This document shows, in pieces, positions 16,016 through 25,457 of a stretch of DNA of 64,000 nucleotides. Made by a program: the position numbers and the translations under genes. The notes beneath the pieces were generated by a model that was not told where the DNA came from, made no database searches, and saw only the letters and a program-made list of their open reading frames with translations. Each line of letters starts with the position of its first letter. Position 1 is the stretch's first letter. Source of the stretch: Sphingomonas corticis (GTDB taxonomy: Bacteria > Pseudomonadota > Alphaproteobacteria > Sphingomonadales > Sphingomonadaceae); the NCBI RefSeq assembly GCF_012035195.1, contig NZ_JAAVJH010000005.1:124001-188000 (forward strand), in the 5' to 3' direction.

Positions 16016-18109
16016 TCAGATACCCAGCCGAAGCGTCACACGCAGGTCGCGGCCGGCCAGGGGCGCGAAATCCTTCAGCACGCTGGCGTGGCGGCGCGCC
16101 TCCACGTCGAAGATGTTGTTCGCACTCAGCAGGATTGAGCGGCGATCGCCATCGCCCCACGGCCGGAAGGCGAGCGAGGCGTTGACCAGCGTGTAGCCGT
16201 CGGTCGCCGTCTCGAACGCCGCGGTGCGGTCCTGCTCGAAGGCGTGCTCCACCTCCACGCGCGCCGTGGTGGCGGGGCCGGCGGCCTCCACCGCGCCGAG
16301 CAGGCGAAGCGGCGGAATGCGGGGCACAGGTCCGCGGTCCACCACCGTCGCGCGGACGTAGTCGCCGATCAGCTCGGCCGTCAGTACGTGGCCGGCGACG
16401 GTGCCCAGCCGCAGGGCGGCATCAGCCTCCAGGCCCCAGTAGCGCGCGTCGGCCTGCTGGTACTGGAAGCAGGGAAGCTCGACCTCCTCGCCGCCCGCCG
16501 CTGCCTGGCACACCGCGCCGTCGACCTGCGTGTCGTAGATGAAGCCGTCGAACCAATTGTGATAGGCGGACGCGTCGAGGCTGAACGGCCCGCTGTGCGC
16601 GTGGAACGTGGCCTCCAGTCCCCAGCTCCGCTCTGTGCGTGCGTTCGGGTTGCCCAGCTCGTACGCCTGCGTGCCGGCGTGCGCGCCGTTGGAGAACAGC
16701 TCCTCCGCCGACGGAGCGCGCGCCGTGCGCGAGCCGTTCACGCCGATGCGGACTCCCTCGCCCAGCGCGTAGGAGGCGCCGAGCGAGCCGGAGAAGGCGT
16801 CGTAGCTGCGCGATCCGGCGAAGAAGCGCGGTGCGTCGGCGACGGGGCGCGCGGTGAGGCTGGTATGTTCGTAGCGGACGCCGCCTTCCGCGCGGAAATC
16901 GCCGAAGTTGAACTGCTGGAGGGTGAACACGCCGACCTGCTCGGTCTCGCTGGGCGGCAGGAACGCCTCCTCTCCGATCGCCTCGAAGTCGCGGCCGAGA
17001 TATTGCACGCCGCTCGCCCCGGTCCAGCCGCCGCGGGTGGCCTGTACCACTTCCAGCCGGCCCTCGGTCCCCTTGTTGAGGAAGGTGGTGCCGATCGCGC
17101 CGTCCTCCTCCAGCTCGTCGTGGCGATAGTCGGCGTGGCCCAGCCGCAGCCGGATCGCGTCGAGCAGGTCGCCGCCGGTCTTCACCTCGGCGCGCAGGTC
17201 GACGCGGTCCTGCCGCACGTCCAGCCGCGGCGCCTCCGCCTCCTGTCCCGGCGCGATCGCGTAGCGGATCGGCACGCCGTAGAGGCTGTCGTAATGGCCG
17301 TAGGAAATGCCAAGCGAGCCACCGTCGGTGACCAGCGCGGCGCCGACCCCGGCCGTCCACGTCTCCACCGCGCTGTTCGGCAGGCGATCGCGCAGCTGCG
17401 TCGCGGGTACCAGTTCGGCGTCGCCGGTCGCCAGCGCTGCGGCGCGCGCCTCGCGCGACAGCACGTGCCCGCCGATGCGCAGGTCGTCCGCCTTCAGGTA
17501 TGAGCCGTTGACGTTCACGACGAATCGCGGCCCGATCGCCACGTCGGCGGAGGCGGCGACGTTCCGCTGGTCCGCGGCGGAACCGTAGCCGGCGATGGCG
17601 TCGAGCCGATAGCCCGCCTCCGGCACGCGGCGCGGGATTCGCGCGTCGATGACGTTCACGACGCCGCCGACCGCGGACGAGCCGTACAGCAAGGCGACGG
17701 GACCGCGCAGGACCTCGATCCGCTCGGCCAGCAGGGGATCGATGACGACGGCGTGATCGACCGAGCTGCTCGCCGCGTCGAACGAGCCGATGCCGTCGGT
17801 CAGGATGCGCACGCGGTCGCCGGAAAAGCCGCGCAGGATCGGACGCGAGGCGTTGGGGCCGAAGGACGTGGCGGAGACGCCGGGCAGCCGCGCCAGCGTC
17901 TCGCCGATCGTCGGCCGCAGCTCGCGCGTCAGCGCCTCGCCGGACAGGACGGACGTGCCCTGCAGCACGTCGGTCTCCGACTGGCGGATCGGCGCGGTGA
18001 CGATCAGGTCGTCGGAACGGTGCGCGTCGCGCGGGCGCGGGGCCTGCTGCGCCGCGGCGGGCGCGGGCAGGGCGAGCAGCGCGGTGGTGGCGAGCAGCAG
18101 GAACTTCAT
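16016..18109 (-). CDS. TonB-dependent receptor, ZnuD-like
   Basis: A 697-residue outer-membrane receptor. A signal peptide ends at about PAAAQ (residue 21). The plug domain has TLARLPGVSATSFGP, PILRGFSGDRVRIL, DHAVVIDPLLAERIEVLRGP and LLYGSSAVGGVVNVID, the last pair of strings being typical of the zinc-linked ZnuD branch. A 22-stranded barrel follows and ends in LRVTLRLGI. A cysteine pair in the VCQAAAGGEEVELPC loop is a ZnuD-like extracellular feature. A Zur-like site lies 45 bases before the start, supporting zinc uptake. The metal is inferred, not proven. Confidence 0.85.
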   Translation of the reverse strand: MKFLLLATTALLALPAPAAAQQAPRPRDAHRSDDLIVTAPIRQSETDVLQGTSVLSGEALTRELRPTIGETLARLPGVSATSFGPNASRPILRGFSGDRVRILTDGIGSFDAASSSVDHAVVIDPLLAERIEVLRGPVALLYGSSAVGGVVNVIDARIPRRVPEAGYRLDAIAGYGSAADQRNVAASADVAIGPRFVVNVNGSYLKADDLRIGGHVLSREARAAALATGDAELVPATQLRDRLPNSAVETWTAGVGAALVTDGGSLGISYGHYDSLYGVPIRYAIAPGQEAEAPRLDVRQDRVDLRAEVKTGGDLLDAIRLRLGHADYRHDELEEDGAIGTTFLNKGTEGRLEVVQATRGGWTGASGVQYLGRDFEAIGEEAFLPPSETEQVGVFTLQQFNFGDFRAEGGVRYEHTSLTARPVADAPRFFAGSRSYDAFSGSLGASYALGEGVRIGVNGSRTARAPSAEELFSNGAHAGTQAYELGNPNARTERSWGLEATFHAHSGPFSLDASAYHNWFDGFIYDTQVDGAVCQAAAGGEEVELPCFQYQQADARYWGLEADAALRLGTVAGHVLTAELIGDYVRATVVDRGPVPRIPPLRLLGAVEAAGPATTARVEVEHAFEQDRTAAFETATDGYTLVNASLAFRPWGDGDRRSILLSANNIFDVEARRHASVLKDFAPLAGRDLRVTLRLGI

Positions 18110-18153
18110 GACGCGACTCCGATCGACAAGGTGCTGCCGGCCGAATAGCGCAA

Positions 18154-18168
18154 TGTTACATCATATCA
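18154..18168. promoter_or_regulatory. Zur-like operator upstream of the receptor
   Basis: TGTTACATCATATCA matches 11 of 14 defined positions of the Zur-type consensus TGTTATAnTATAACA. It lies 45 bases upstream of the receptor ATG, in the promoter region between it and the MFS gene. It fits the zinc-receptor assignment, but one 15-base match is moderate evidence. Confidence 0.5.
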
Positions 18169-18191
18169 AGTGGCGGGATGTTCTGCGCGCA

Positions 18192-19373
18192 TCAGGCGCG
18201 CCCGCGCACCAGCAGCATCAGCACGCCGCCGATCAGCGTCAGCGCGGACAGCGCCGCCATCACCGCGCCGAAATCGTCCGGCGTCGCCAGCCACCAGGTG
18301 AGCAGCGGCCCGGCCAGCGCCGGCAGCGTGTTGGCGAGGTTCAGCAGGCCGAGATCGCGCCCGCGGTGCGCCGGATTGGGCAGCAGCTGCATCGCGAAGC
18401 CGGCGTGGAGCGCCAGGAAGGTAGCGGACCCGACCGCGTAGAGCGCGAACCCCGCCGCGCCCGCGTTCCAGTCACCTGCGCGGGCCATCAGCGCCAGTCC
18501 CGCCGCGCCGCCCAGTGCGGCGGCGAACAGGAACGGCTTGCGCCGACCGCTGCGGTCGGACCAGCGGCCCAGCAGCATCGCGACCGGCAGCGCCGCCGCG
18601 AAGGCGAGAGTCAGCAGGCTGCCCACCCGCGGCGCCAGCGCGGCGGACGACGCGCCGGCGACGATGCTGGAGAAGTAATAGAGGAGGTAAAAGGATTGCG
18701 CGTTGCCCGCCGCCTGCACCAGCAGCCGCGCGGCCCAGGCGATCGCCAGGTCGCGGCGCAGCAGCGGCACCGCGCCGGCGGGCGGGGCGGCGGCGAGCGG
18801 CCGCGCGCGCAGCGTCAGCAGCGGCAGCTGGCACAGCAGCGCCAGCGCCGCGACGACGGCCAGCTGCGCCGCCTCGCCGGCGCCCCCCGCCGCCACCAGC
18901 CCGGCGGAGACGGCGGCGGCCACCGGCGCGGCGAGGGCGAGCAGGCCGCCCGCCACGCCCTTGCGATCGTCGGGCACCTCCTCCGCCATCATCGCCAGCA
19001 GCGGCGCCAGCAGCGCGTTGATCGCAGCCTGGAACAGCACCACGGCGACGACGATCGCGACGGGTTCCTGCGCCAAGGCGAGCGTGGCGTAGGACGCGGC
19101 CGTCATGGCTCCGCCGGCCGCCAGCCAGCCCCGCCGCCCGCGCCCGCGCGCGACCGCGCGGTCGCTCAGCCAGCCGAAAAGGATATTCGACGCGCTCGCC
19201 ACCACCGCTCCCGCCACCATACAGGCGGTCAGCACGTCCAGCCGCGCCGCGCCCGCGATCCGTTCCACCTTCAGCGGCAGCAACAGGGAGAGCAGCGGCA
19301 GATAGCCGATCACCGCGCCGCTGTAGGCGAGCGCGTAGGATGCGAGGAGGAGAGGGGTACGCACACGGTTCAC
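18192..19373 (-). CDS. MFS transporter
   Basis: A 393-residue integral membrane protein with about 12 hydrophobic segments and the MFS loop GWLSDRAVARGRGRRG after the second, its mirror RWSDRSGRRKPF after the eighth. Substrate is unknown. The first in-frame start is GTG at 19373, with no good ribosome site; another GTG three codons later is possible. It lies 82 bases upstream of the zinc-linked receptor on the same strand, but the Zur-like box between them suggests separate promoters. Confidence 0.85.
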   Translation of the reverse strand: MNRVRTPLLLASYALAYSGAVIGYLPLLSLLLPLKVERIAGAARLDVLTACMVAGAVVASASNILFGWLSDRAVARGRGRRGWLAAGGAMTAASYATLALAQEPVAIVVAVVLFQAAINALLAPLLAMMAEEVPDDRKGVAGGLLALAAPVAAAVSAGLVAAGGAGEAAQLAVVAALALLCQLPLLTLRARPLAAAPPAGAVPLLRRDLAIAWAARLLVQAAGNAQSFYLLYYFSSIVAGASSAALAPRVGSLLTLAFAAALPVAMLLGRWSDRSGRRKPFLFAAALGGAAGLALMARAGDWNAGAAGFALYAVGSATFLALHAGFAMQLLPNPAHRGRDLGLLNLANTLPALAGPLLTWWLATPDDFGAVMAALSALTLIGGVLMLLVRGRA

Positions 19374-19404
19374 GATGCGGTGCTACCGCGACGAGCGCGC
19401 AGGG

Positions 19405-19436
19405 AAAAGGCCGCGGCGCCCCCCGGCACCGCGGCC
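19405..19436 (-). terminator. Rho-independent terminator of ctrA
   Basis: GGCCGCGG and CCGCGGCC (19409-19416 and 19429-19436) form a stem, extended by GCC/GGC inside the loop. On the minus strand it is followed by four T residues (19405-19408). It lies 47 bases after the ctrA stop. Confidence 0.8.
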
Positions 19437-19482
19437 CGTTCTTCCCGAGATACGCCGGGAAAGGAGAAACGCAGGAAGCGGG

Positions 19483-20181
<699 letters not shown>

Positions 20182-20270
20182 CGGCCATCCCCTGTCCGCA
20201 AGCCGTAGCGACCACCCCTGGCGCGGCTCCGGTCTGAAACATTAACCATCGCCCATCTGAACGCAAAAGG

Positions 20271-20285
20271 TTAATTCGCGATTAA
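20271..20285. promoter_or_regulatory. CtrA box upstream of ctrA
   Basis: TTAA-TTCGCGA-TTAA is an exact match to the CtrA binding pattern TTAA-N7-TTAA. It lies 90 bases before the ctrA start and overlaps the stop codon of the upstream AI-2E transporter gene. TTAA is rare in this GC-rich DNA. It points to autoregulation, as described for Caulobacter ctrA. No GANTC site was found between it and the start. Confidence 0.75.
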
Positions 20286-21400
20286 TCCAGGGTTCCCGGC
20301 GAGTCGTCCTTTGGTCGAACCGCCGGCGCGCGCAGGGTGCCGCGGGCGGTGAACAGCGTCCGCTCGCGCGACCGTGGGATATCCTCTCCCAGCACTTCGC
20401 GCAGGTACAGGCTGCGCACCAGCGTGAAGCCGACGACCAGGATTCCGCCGGAGAAGAACAGCCCGAACACGCCGAACACCGCGCCCGTGCCGATGATCGC
20501 GAACAGGCTGAGCGCGGGCGGGATCGCGATGACGCGGCTGGTGACGAACGGCGTCACGAAGTTGGTCTGCACCACGCGCACCACGGCGAAGACGGCGAGC
20601 GCACCGAGCAGCGGCTGCGTCCCCTGCGTGGCGGCGAGGCCGAGCGCGGGCAGCATCGCGGCGATCGGGCCGACATAGGGGATGAACTCGCTGACGCCGG
20701 TCAGCAGGCCCAGCGCGGCCGGGGAGGGGACGCCGACGAACCAGAGACCCACGCCCACCATCACGCCCATCGACGTCATCTGGATCAGCTGCGCGCGCAG
20801 CCACAGCAGCAGCGTGCTGGCGACATCGCCCAGCGCATCCTCCACCGCCGCACGCTTGGCGGGCGGCACCATCAGCAGGAAGCCGCGCTCGTACACCTTC
20901 GGATCGACGGCGAAGAAGATCGCGCCGAACAGCACGAGGACGGTGTTGAGCAGCAACTCGCCCACGCCGCGCGCCAGCTCGCCGATGTCCTGCGCCACGC
21001 GGCTGCCCGCGAACGCCGCCTGCACCGCGTCGGCCACCTTCTCGCCCACGGGCGACTGCGACATATAAGCGTCGAGCTGGAGCACCAGCCCCGGCAGGCG
21101 TTCGACCAGCACGTTCACCTGGCTGCGGAACTCGACGCCGAACAGCCAGCCGAGGAAGCCGATGAAGCCCAGCACGGTGAGGATCGCCATCGCCATCGCG
21201 GGCCGCTTGGGCGCGCGCAGCTTGCCTTCGTAGACGTCGGCGATGGCGTGGATGGCGATGGCGACCAGGATCGACCCGAAGGCCAGGATCAGCAGGTGCT
21301 GCGCCAGGTAGAGGGCGGCGAGCACTGCGGCGATCAGCGCGATCCACAGCACGCGGCGGATGAACCGCGCGTCCGCCTCGTCGGGCGTCAGACGGTTCAT
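20282..21400 (-). CDS. AI-2E family transporter
   Basis: A 372-residue inner-membrane protein of the AI-2E/PerM family, with about eight hydrophobic segments. Typical strings are FGSILVAIAIHAIAD, GVSEFIPYVGPIAAMLPA and VVRVVQTNFVTPFVTSR. Some members export autoinducer-2 or act as cation antiporters; substrate here is not known. The ATG at 21400 opens a short cytosolic helix. It is upstream of ctrA on the same strand and its stop overlaps the CtrA box. Confidence 0.88.
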   Translation of the reverse strand: MNRLTPDEADARFIRRVLWIALIAAVLAALYLAQHLLILAFGSILVAIAIHAIADVYEGKLRAPKRPAMAMAILTVLGFIGFLGWLFGVEFRSQVNVLVERLPGLVLQLDAYMSQSPVGEKVADAVQAAFAGSRVAQDIGELARGVGELLLNTVLVLFGAIFFAVDPKVYERGFLLMVPPAKRAAVEDALGDVASTLLLWLRAQLIQMTSMGVMVGVGLWFVGVPSPAALGLLTGVSEFIPYVGPIAAMLPALGLAATQGTQPLLGALAVFAVVRVVQTNFVTPFVTSRVIAIPPALSLFAIIGTGAVFGVFGLFFSGGILVVGFTLVRSLYLREVLGEDIPRSRERTLFTARGTLRAPAVRPKDDSPGTLD

Positions 21401-21487
21401 CGGCGCGGGAAGGCGGATCGTTTCACGAGCGGCACAACGCGCGGAAGCGAAAAAGGGGGCAGCGAGACGATCGGGCTCCCGCGCAAC

Positions 21488-23284
21488 TCACGGCTCCCCC
21501 AGCCAGGCCGCGCGGAAGCGACGCTGGCGCAACGAGGGTTTCGCGCCCGTCGCTTCCAGCGTCACCAGCTCCCATTGCGGGCTGGCGGTCGCGGTGACGG
21601 TCGCCTCGCGCTCGGCGCCGCGTCCGGCGAAACGCAGGCGGATCGTGCCCCCTGGCGCCAGCGCCGCAACCCGCGCGGCCAGCGCCCCCGCGCTTCCCGC
21701 CGGGCCGCCGTCCACGGCGAGGATGCGGTCGCCCTTGTCCAGCCCGGCGCGGTAGAGCGGCGTTCCGGGCGCGGGATAGGCGGCGACGCGCGGGCCGTCG
21801 GCGCTGTCCTCGAACCCCGTCTCGCCGATCCAGCCCGCTTGCGGCGCGGCACGGCGCAGCACCAGCCCCGCCTGCGCCAGCAGCGGCACGAGGTCGGGCA
21901 GGCGGCTGGCCGCGATCGTGTCGGCGAAGAAGGCGTCGGCGAACGCCTGGTCCTTTGTCACCGCGCCAAGCGCCAGCCGCAGGTCGTCGTTGCTGTAGGG
22001 CCGCTCGGTCCGCCCGTGGCTCTGCCACAGGTGGCGCATCAGGTCGTCCAGCGTCACGCCCTTGAACCGCTCACGCAGCGTGAGGTCCAGCGCCAGCGCG
22101 ATGATCTGTCCGTAAGGGTAATAGGAGAGGAAGACGTGCGGCGCGGCGGGGTCGATCGAGACCGCGGCGTCGGCGAAGGGCGCGCGCAGGCTCATCTCCT
22201 GCGGCCCGCCATGCGCGCGCGCCGAACTGTTCAGAACATGGTCGAGCGTGCGCGAGGTGCCCGTCACCCATTCGTCCAGCGTGCCGACGCCCGACCGCCG
22301 GATCGCGAGCGGGCCGTAATAGTTGGTGAACCCCTCGGCGAACCAGAGCGACGGCGTGGGGTTCGCACGCGTGAAGTCGAACGGTTCCAGCTCGCGCGGG
22401 CGCAGCCGCTCGACGTTCCAGCTGTGGAAGAATTCGTGGCTGAGCGTCGACAGCGAGGGCTTGCCGCTGCCGGAGATCACGGTGGAATTGCGATGCTCCA
22501 TCCCGTCGCCGGAGACCCAGGGCAGATAGTCGGCGAGGAAGGTGTAGGTGCCGAAATCATACCTCGCCGGCTCGCCGAACAGCGCGACCTGCGCGGCGAC
22601 GATGCGGCGCGCCTTCGCGGCGAAGGCATCCGCCTCGGCGTCGGTCACGTCGGCGTGGAAGGCGATGCGGATCGTTCCGCCCGCGCCCGGCAGCGCCCAT
22701 TGTCGCAGCCGATGCGCGCTCACCTCGATGGGCGAGTCCATCAGATATTGGAAGCTCGGCGCGGACCAGCTGCCGTCCGCCTCCGGCTTCAGCTGCGTGG
22801 CGACCTTCCAGCTCGGGTCCTGCCCGGTGAAGCGGACGCGGGCGGGGCGCGCGTCCTGCCCTTCGGCGAACAGGAAGGTGGCGGGCGCGTTCAGATGCGC
22901 GTGGCTGGCGTCGATCTGCGCGTAGGTGCCGTCGGCCAGGTCGCCGAACAGCGTGTAGGTGACGGCGACGGTGCCGTCGTGTGAGGGGATGGTCCAGCCA
23001 TAGGGATCGGTGCGCGACAGCGCGACCGGCCGTCCCGCACCGTCCGTCGCGGCCACGTCGTACACGTTCTTCGCGAATTCGTGGATCGCGTAGCGGCCCG
23101 GCGAGGAGCGTGCCATGCGGACGCGCACCGGCCCCGCGGGCAGGTCGCGCCAGGTGGCGGTAATGCGCGCGCGATGGTGCACGGCGTCGTCCAGGCGGAC
23201 GAAATAGTCGACCGGGGGCGGCGCTGCGGTCTGCGCCTGCGCGGTGCCGGCGAGCAACATGGCGGCGAGAAGTGCGAAACGCAT
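21488..23284 (-). CDS. M61 family metallopeptidase with PDZ domain
   Basis: A 598-residue exported zinc peptidase of the M61 (glycyl aminopeptidase) family. A signal peptide ends near GTAQAQ (residue 18). The N-terminal beta domain (about 25-210) is followed by the protease domain with HEFFHSWNVERLRP, where HExxH binds zinc. A C-terminal PDZ domain (about 480-565, with TPLYRAGLDKGDRILAVDGG) probably binds the substrate end. Length is near the family norm. The substrate is unknown; members prefer N-terminal Gly or Ala. Confidence 0.93.
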   Translation of the reverse strand: MRFALLAAMLLAGTAQAQTAAPPPVDYFVRLDDAVHHRARITATWRDLPAGPVRVRMARSSPGRYAIHEFAKNVYDVAATDGAGRPVALSRTDPYGWTIPSHDGTVAVTYTLFGDLADGTYAQIDASHAHLNAPATFLFAEGQDARPARVRFTGQDPSWKVATQLKPEADGSWSAPSFQYLMDSPIEVSAHRLRQWALPGAGGTIRIAFHADVTDAEADAFAAKARRIVAAQVALFGEPARYDFGTYTFLADYLPWVSGDGMEHRNSTVISGSGKPSLSTLSHEFFHSWNVERLRPRELEPFDFTRANPTPSLWFAEGFTNYYGPLAIRRSGVGTLDEWVTGTSRTLDHVLNSSARAHGGPQEMSLRAPFADAAVSIDPAAPHVFLSYYPYGQIIALALDLTLRERFKGVTLDDLMRHLWQSHGRTERPYSNDDLRLALGAVTKDQAFADAFFADTIAASRLPDLVPLLAQAGLVLRRAAPQAGWIGETGFEDSADGPRVAAYPAPGTPLYRAGLDKGDRILAVDGGPAGSAGALAARVAALAPGGTIRLRFAGRGAEREATVTATASPQWELVTLEATGAKPSLRQRRFRAAWLGEP

Positions 23285-23301
23285 GGATCAGCCCCTTCGT
23301 C

Positions 23302-23412
23302 GTGCCGGGCCAGTCCCGGCATCCACGGCGCCGCGCCCGATCACGCTGCGGGTGTGCGGCACCGTGGATGCCGGGACAAGCCTGTCCTGAGCTTCGCCGA
23401 GGGGCCCGGCAT
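23302..23412. repeat. Palindromic intergenic repeat
   Basis: Perfect 15-base arms TCCCGGCATCCACGG (23314-23328) and CCGTGGATGCCGGGA (23362-23376) flank a 33-base centre. Outer GTGCCGGG and CCCGGCAT extend the symmetry. The stretch CCTGTCCTGAGCTTCGCCGA resembles arms of the other repeats in this window. It fills the gap between M61 and lpdA. Confidence 0.75.
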
Positions 23413-23463
23413 CACGATCAACCGGTGAAAAGCCGCCCGGCGGTCCGCCGGCGCCGCATCCCG

Positions 23464-24858
23464 TCAGATGTGGATCGCCCGCCCGTAGGCGCCGAGCACG
23501 CTCTCGTGCATCATCTCGCTCAGCGTCGGGTGCGCGAAGACGGTCTCCATCAGCTCCGCCTCGGTCGTCTCCAGCTGACGCGCGACGACATAGCCCTGGA
23601 TCAGCTCGGTCACTTCCGCCCCCACCATGTGCGCGCCCAGCAACTCGCCGGTCTTAGCATCGAACACCGTCTTCACGAAGCCGTCCGCCTCGCCCAGCGC
23701 GATTGCCTTGCCATTGCCGATGAAGGGGAATTTGCCCACCTTCACCTCGTGACCCGCTTCCTTCGCCTTCGCCTCGGTCAGGCCGACGCTGGCGACCTGC
23801 GGGCGGGAATAGGTGCAGCCGGGGATGTTCCACGTCTCGAACGGATGCGGATTCTCGCCGGCGATCTTCTCGACGCACACGATCCCCTCGTGGCTCGCCT
23901 TGTGCGCTAGCCAGGGGGCGCCGGTGACGTCGCCGATCGCGTACACGCCCTCGACATTGGTGCGGCCATAGCCGTCGACCTTGATGTGCCCGCGCTCGGT
24001 CTCCACGCCCAGCGCCTCCAGACCGATCTCCTCCGTATTGGGGACGATCCCGATCGCGACGACGACGTGGCTGTAGTCCTCTGTCGCGGACTTGCCGTCC
24101 TTCCCCTTGATCGTCGCCTTGACCGACGAGGCGCCGGTCTCGATCTTCTCCACGCCCGCTCCGGTGACGATCCTGATCCCTTCCTTGGTCAGCCGCTTCT
24201 CCATGAACGCGCTGACCTCCTCGTCCTCGACGGGCAGGATGCGCGGCAGCATCTCGACGATCGTCACCTCGGCGCCCATGTCGTTGTAGAAGCTGGCGAA
24301 CTCGACGCCGATCGCGCCCGATCCGATGACCAGCAGCTTGGTCGGCATCTCCTCCGGCACCATCGCGTGGCGATACGTCCAGATGCGCTTGCCGTCCGCC
24401 TTGGCGAAGGGCAGGTCGCGAGCGCGTGCACCGGTGGCGATCAGGATGTGCTTGGCGGCAAGCTCGGTGGTCCTGTCGCCCTGCTTGACGCTGAGTTTCC
24501 CCTTGCCGGTCAGCGTGCCGACGCCCTCGTGCACCGCGATCTTATGCTTCTTCATCAGACCTTTGACGCCGGCGTTGAGCTGCCCGGCGACCTTGCGGCT
24601 GCGATCGACGATCCTGTTGAGGTCGAAGCCGACATTCTCCGCCTTCAGGCCATAGTCCGACGCATGGGTCATGTAGTGATAGACCTCCGACGTGCGCAGC
24701 AGCGCCTTCGTCGGAATGCAGCCCCAATTGAGGCAGATGCCGCCCAGCCGCTCGCGTTCCACGATGGCCACCTTCATGCCCAGCTGCGACGCGCGGATCG
24801 CGGCGACATAGCCGCCGGGGCCGGAGCCGAGGACGATGAGGTCGTAGGTGTCAGCCAC
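23464..24858 (-). CDS. lpdA: Dihydrolipoyl dehydrogenase (E3)
   Basis: A 464-residue flavoprotein that reoxidises dihydrolipoyl groups of 2-oxoacid dehydrogenase complexes with NAD. The FAD-binding motif is GSGPGGYVAA, the redox disulphide is Cys42 and Cys47 in GGICLNWGCIPTK, the NAD motif is VIGSGAIGVEFASF, and the C-terminal active-site His-Glu lies in FAHPTLSEMMHES. The GTG at 24858 is preceded by GGAGACTGACA. It ends an operon of E2, a membrane protein, a thioesterase and E3, so it most likely serves pyruvate dehydrogenase. Confidence 0.96.
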   Translation of the reverse strand: MADTYDLIVLGSGPGGYVAAIRASQLGMKVAIVERERLGGICLNWGCIPTKALLRTSEVYHYMTHASDYGLKAENVGFDLNRIVDRSRKVAGQLNAGVKGLMKKHKIAVHEGVGTLTGKGKLSVKQGDRTTELAAKHILIATGARARDLPFAKADGKRIWTYRHAMVPEEMPTKLLVIGSGAIGVEFASFYNDMGAEVTIVEMLPRILPVEDEEVSAFMEKRLTKEGIRIVTGAGVEKIETGASSVKATIKGKDGKSATEDYSHVVVAIGIVPNTEEIGLEALGVETERGHIKVDGYGRTNVEGVYAIGDVTGAPWLAHKASHEGIVCVEKIAGENPHPFETWNIPGCTYSRPQVASVGLTEAKAKEAGHEVKVGKFPFIGNGKAIALGEADGFVKTVFDAKTGELLGAHMVGAEVTELIQGYVVARQLETTEAELMETVFAHPTLSEMMHESVLGAYGRAIHI

Positions 24859-24876
24859 TGTCAGTCTCCGATAATC

Positions 24877-25272
24877 TCAGGCGTCGACCGGGCGGGGGCG
24901 CCGGTCGCGGTCGATGGCGACGAAGGTGAAATGCGCTTCCGTCACCTTGCGTGTCGTCTCGCGGTGGCGGTCGCGCGCGTGTGCCTCCACCGCGATGGTC
25001 ATCGAGGTGCGGCCGACCTTCGCGACCTCGGCATACACGCTCACCTCGTCCCCGATGTGGACGGGCGACAGGAACTTCATCCCGTCCATCGCGATGGTCA
25101 CCGCGCGGCCCTTGGCACGGCGCGCGGCGACGAGGCCGGCGGCCGAATCCATCAGGCTCATCAGCCAGCCGCCGAAGATGTCGCCATAGGCATTGGCGTC
25201 TGCCGGCATCGCGGTGACGCGCAGGGCAGGATCCCGCACCTCGCCCTCAGCCACGGCGCACTCGCCAGGCAT
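24877..25272 (-). CDS. Hotdog-fold acyl-CoA thioesterase
   Basis: A 131-residue single-hotdog thioesterase of the YciA/BFIT type, hydrolysing acyl-CoA. Markers are the catalytic-region string NAYGDIFGGWLMSLMDSAAG and FLSPVHIGDEVSVYAEV. A GTG at 25254, inside the overlap with the gene before it, would remove six residues and is also possible. Its place between PDH E2 and E3 genes suggests a role in CoA or acyl-CoA balance, but this is inference. Confidence 0.88.
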   Translation of the reverse strand: MPGECAVAEGEVRDPALRVTAMPADANAYGDIFGGWLMSLMDSAAGLVAARRAKGRAVTIAMDGMKFLSPVHIGDEVSVYAEVAKVGRTSMTIAVEAHARDRHRETTRKVTEAHFTFVAIDRDRRPRPVDA

Positions 25273-25438
25273 CGCGCGCCGCCAGCGCCGCCACCGCGGC
25301 CATGGTGACGGCTCCGACCCACCAGATCGTCTCGCCGCCTTGCGGATAGCTCCATGCCGCGCCCTTGAAGACCAGCGCGGTGACGCCGAGGCCCAGCGCG
25401 CCCCAGGCGATCTCGCTGGTCACGGGATCGATCGTCAT
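25247..25438 (-). CDS. Small membrane protein in the PDH operon
   Basis: A 63-residue protein with two hydrophobic segments (IAWGALGLGVTALVFKGAAW and WWVGAVTMAAVAALAA) and a basic tail. The ATG at 25438 is chosen; a GTG three codons earlier is possible. It starts 19 bases after pdhC and overlaps the thioesterase start by 8 or 26 bases, so it is a real operon member by arrangement. The function is unknown. Confidence 0.65.
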   Translation of the reverse strand: MTIDPVTSEIAWGALGLGVTALVFKGAAWSYPQGGETIWWVGAVTMAAVAALAARDAWRVRRG

Positions 25439-25457
25439 GCGTGCCACGCGGCCGGCC

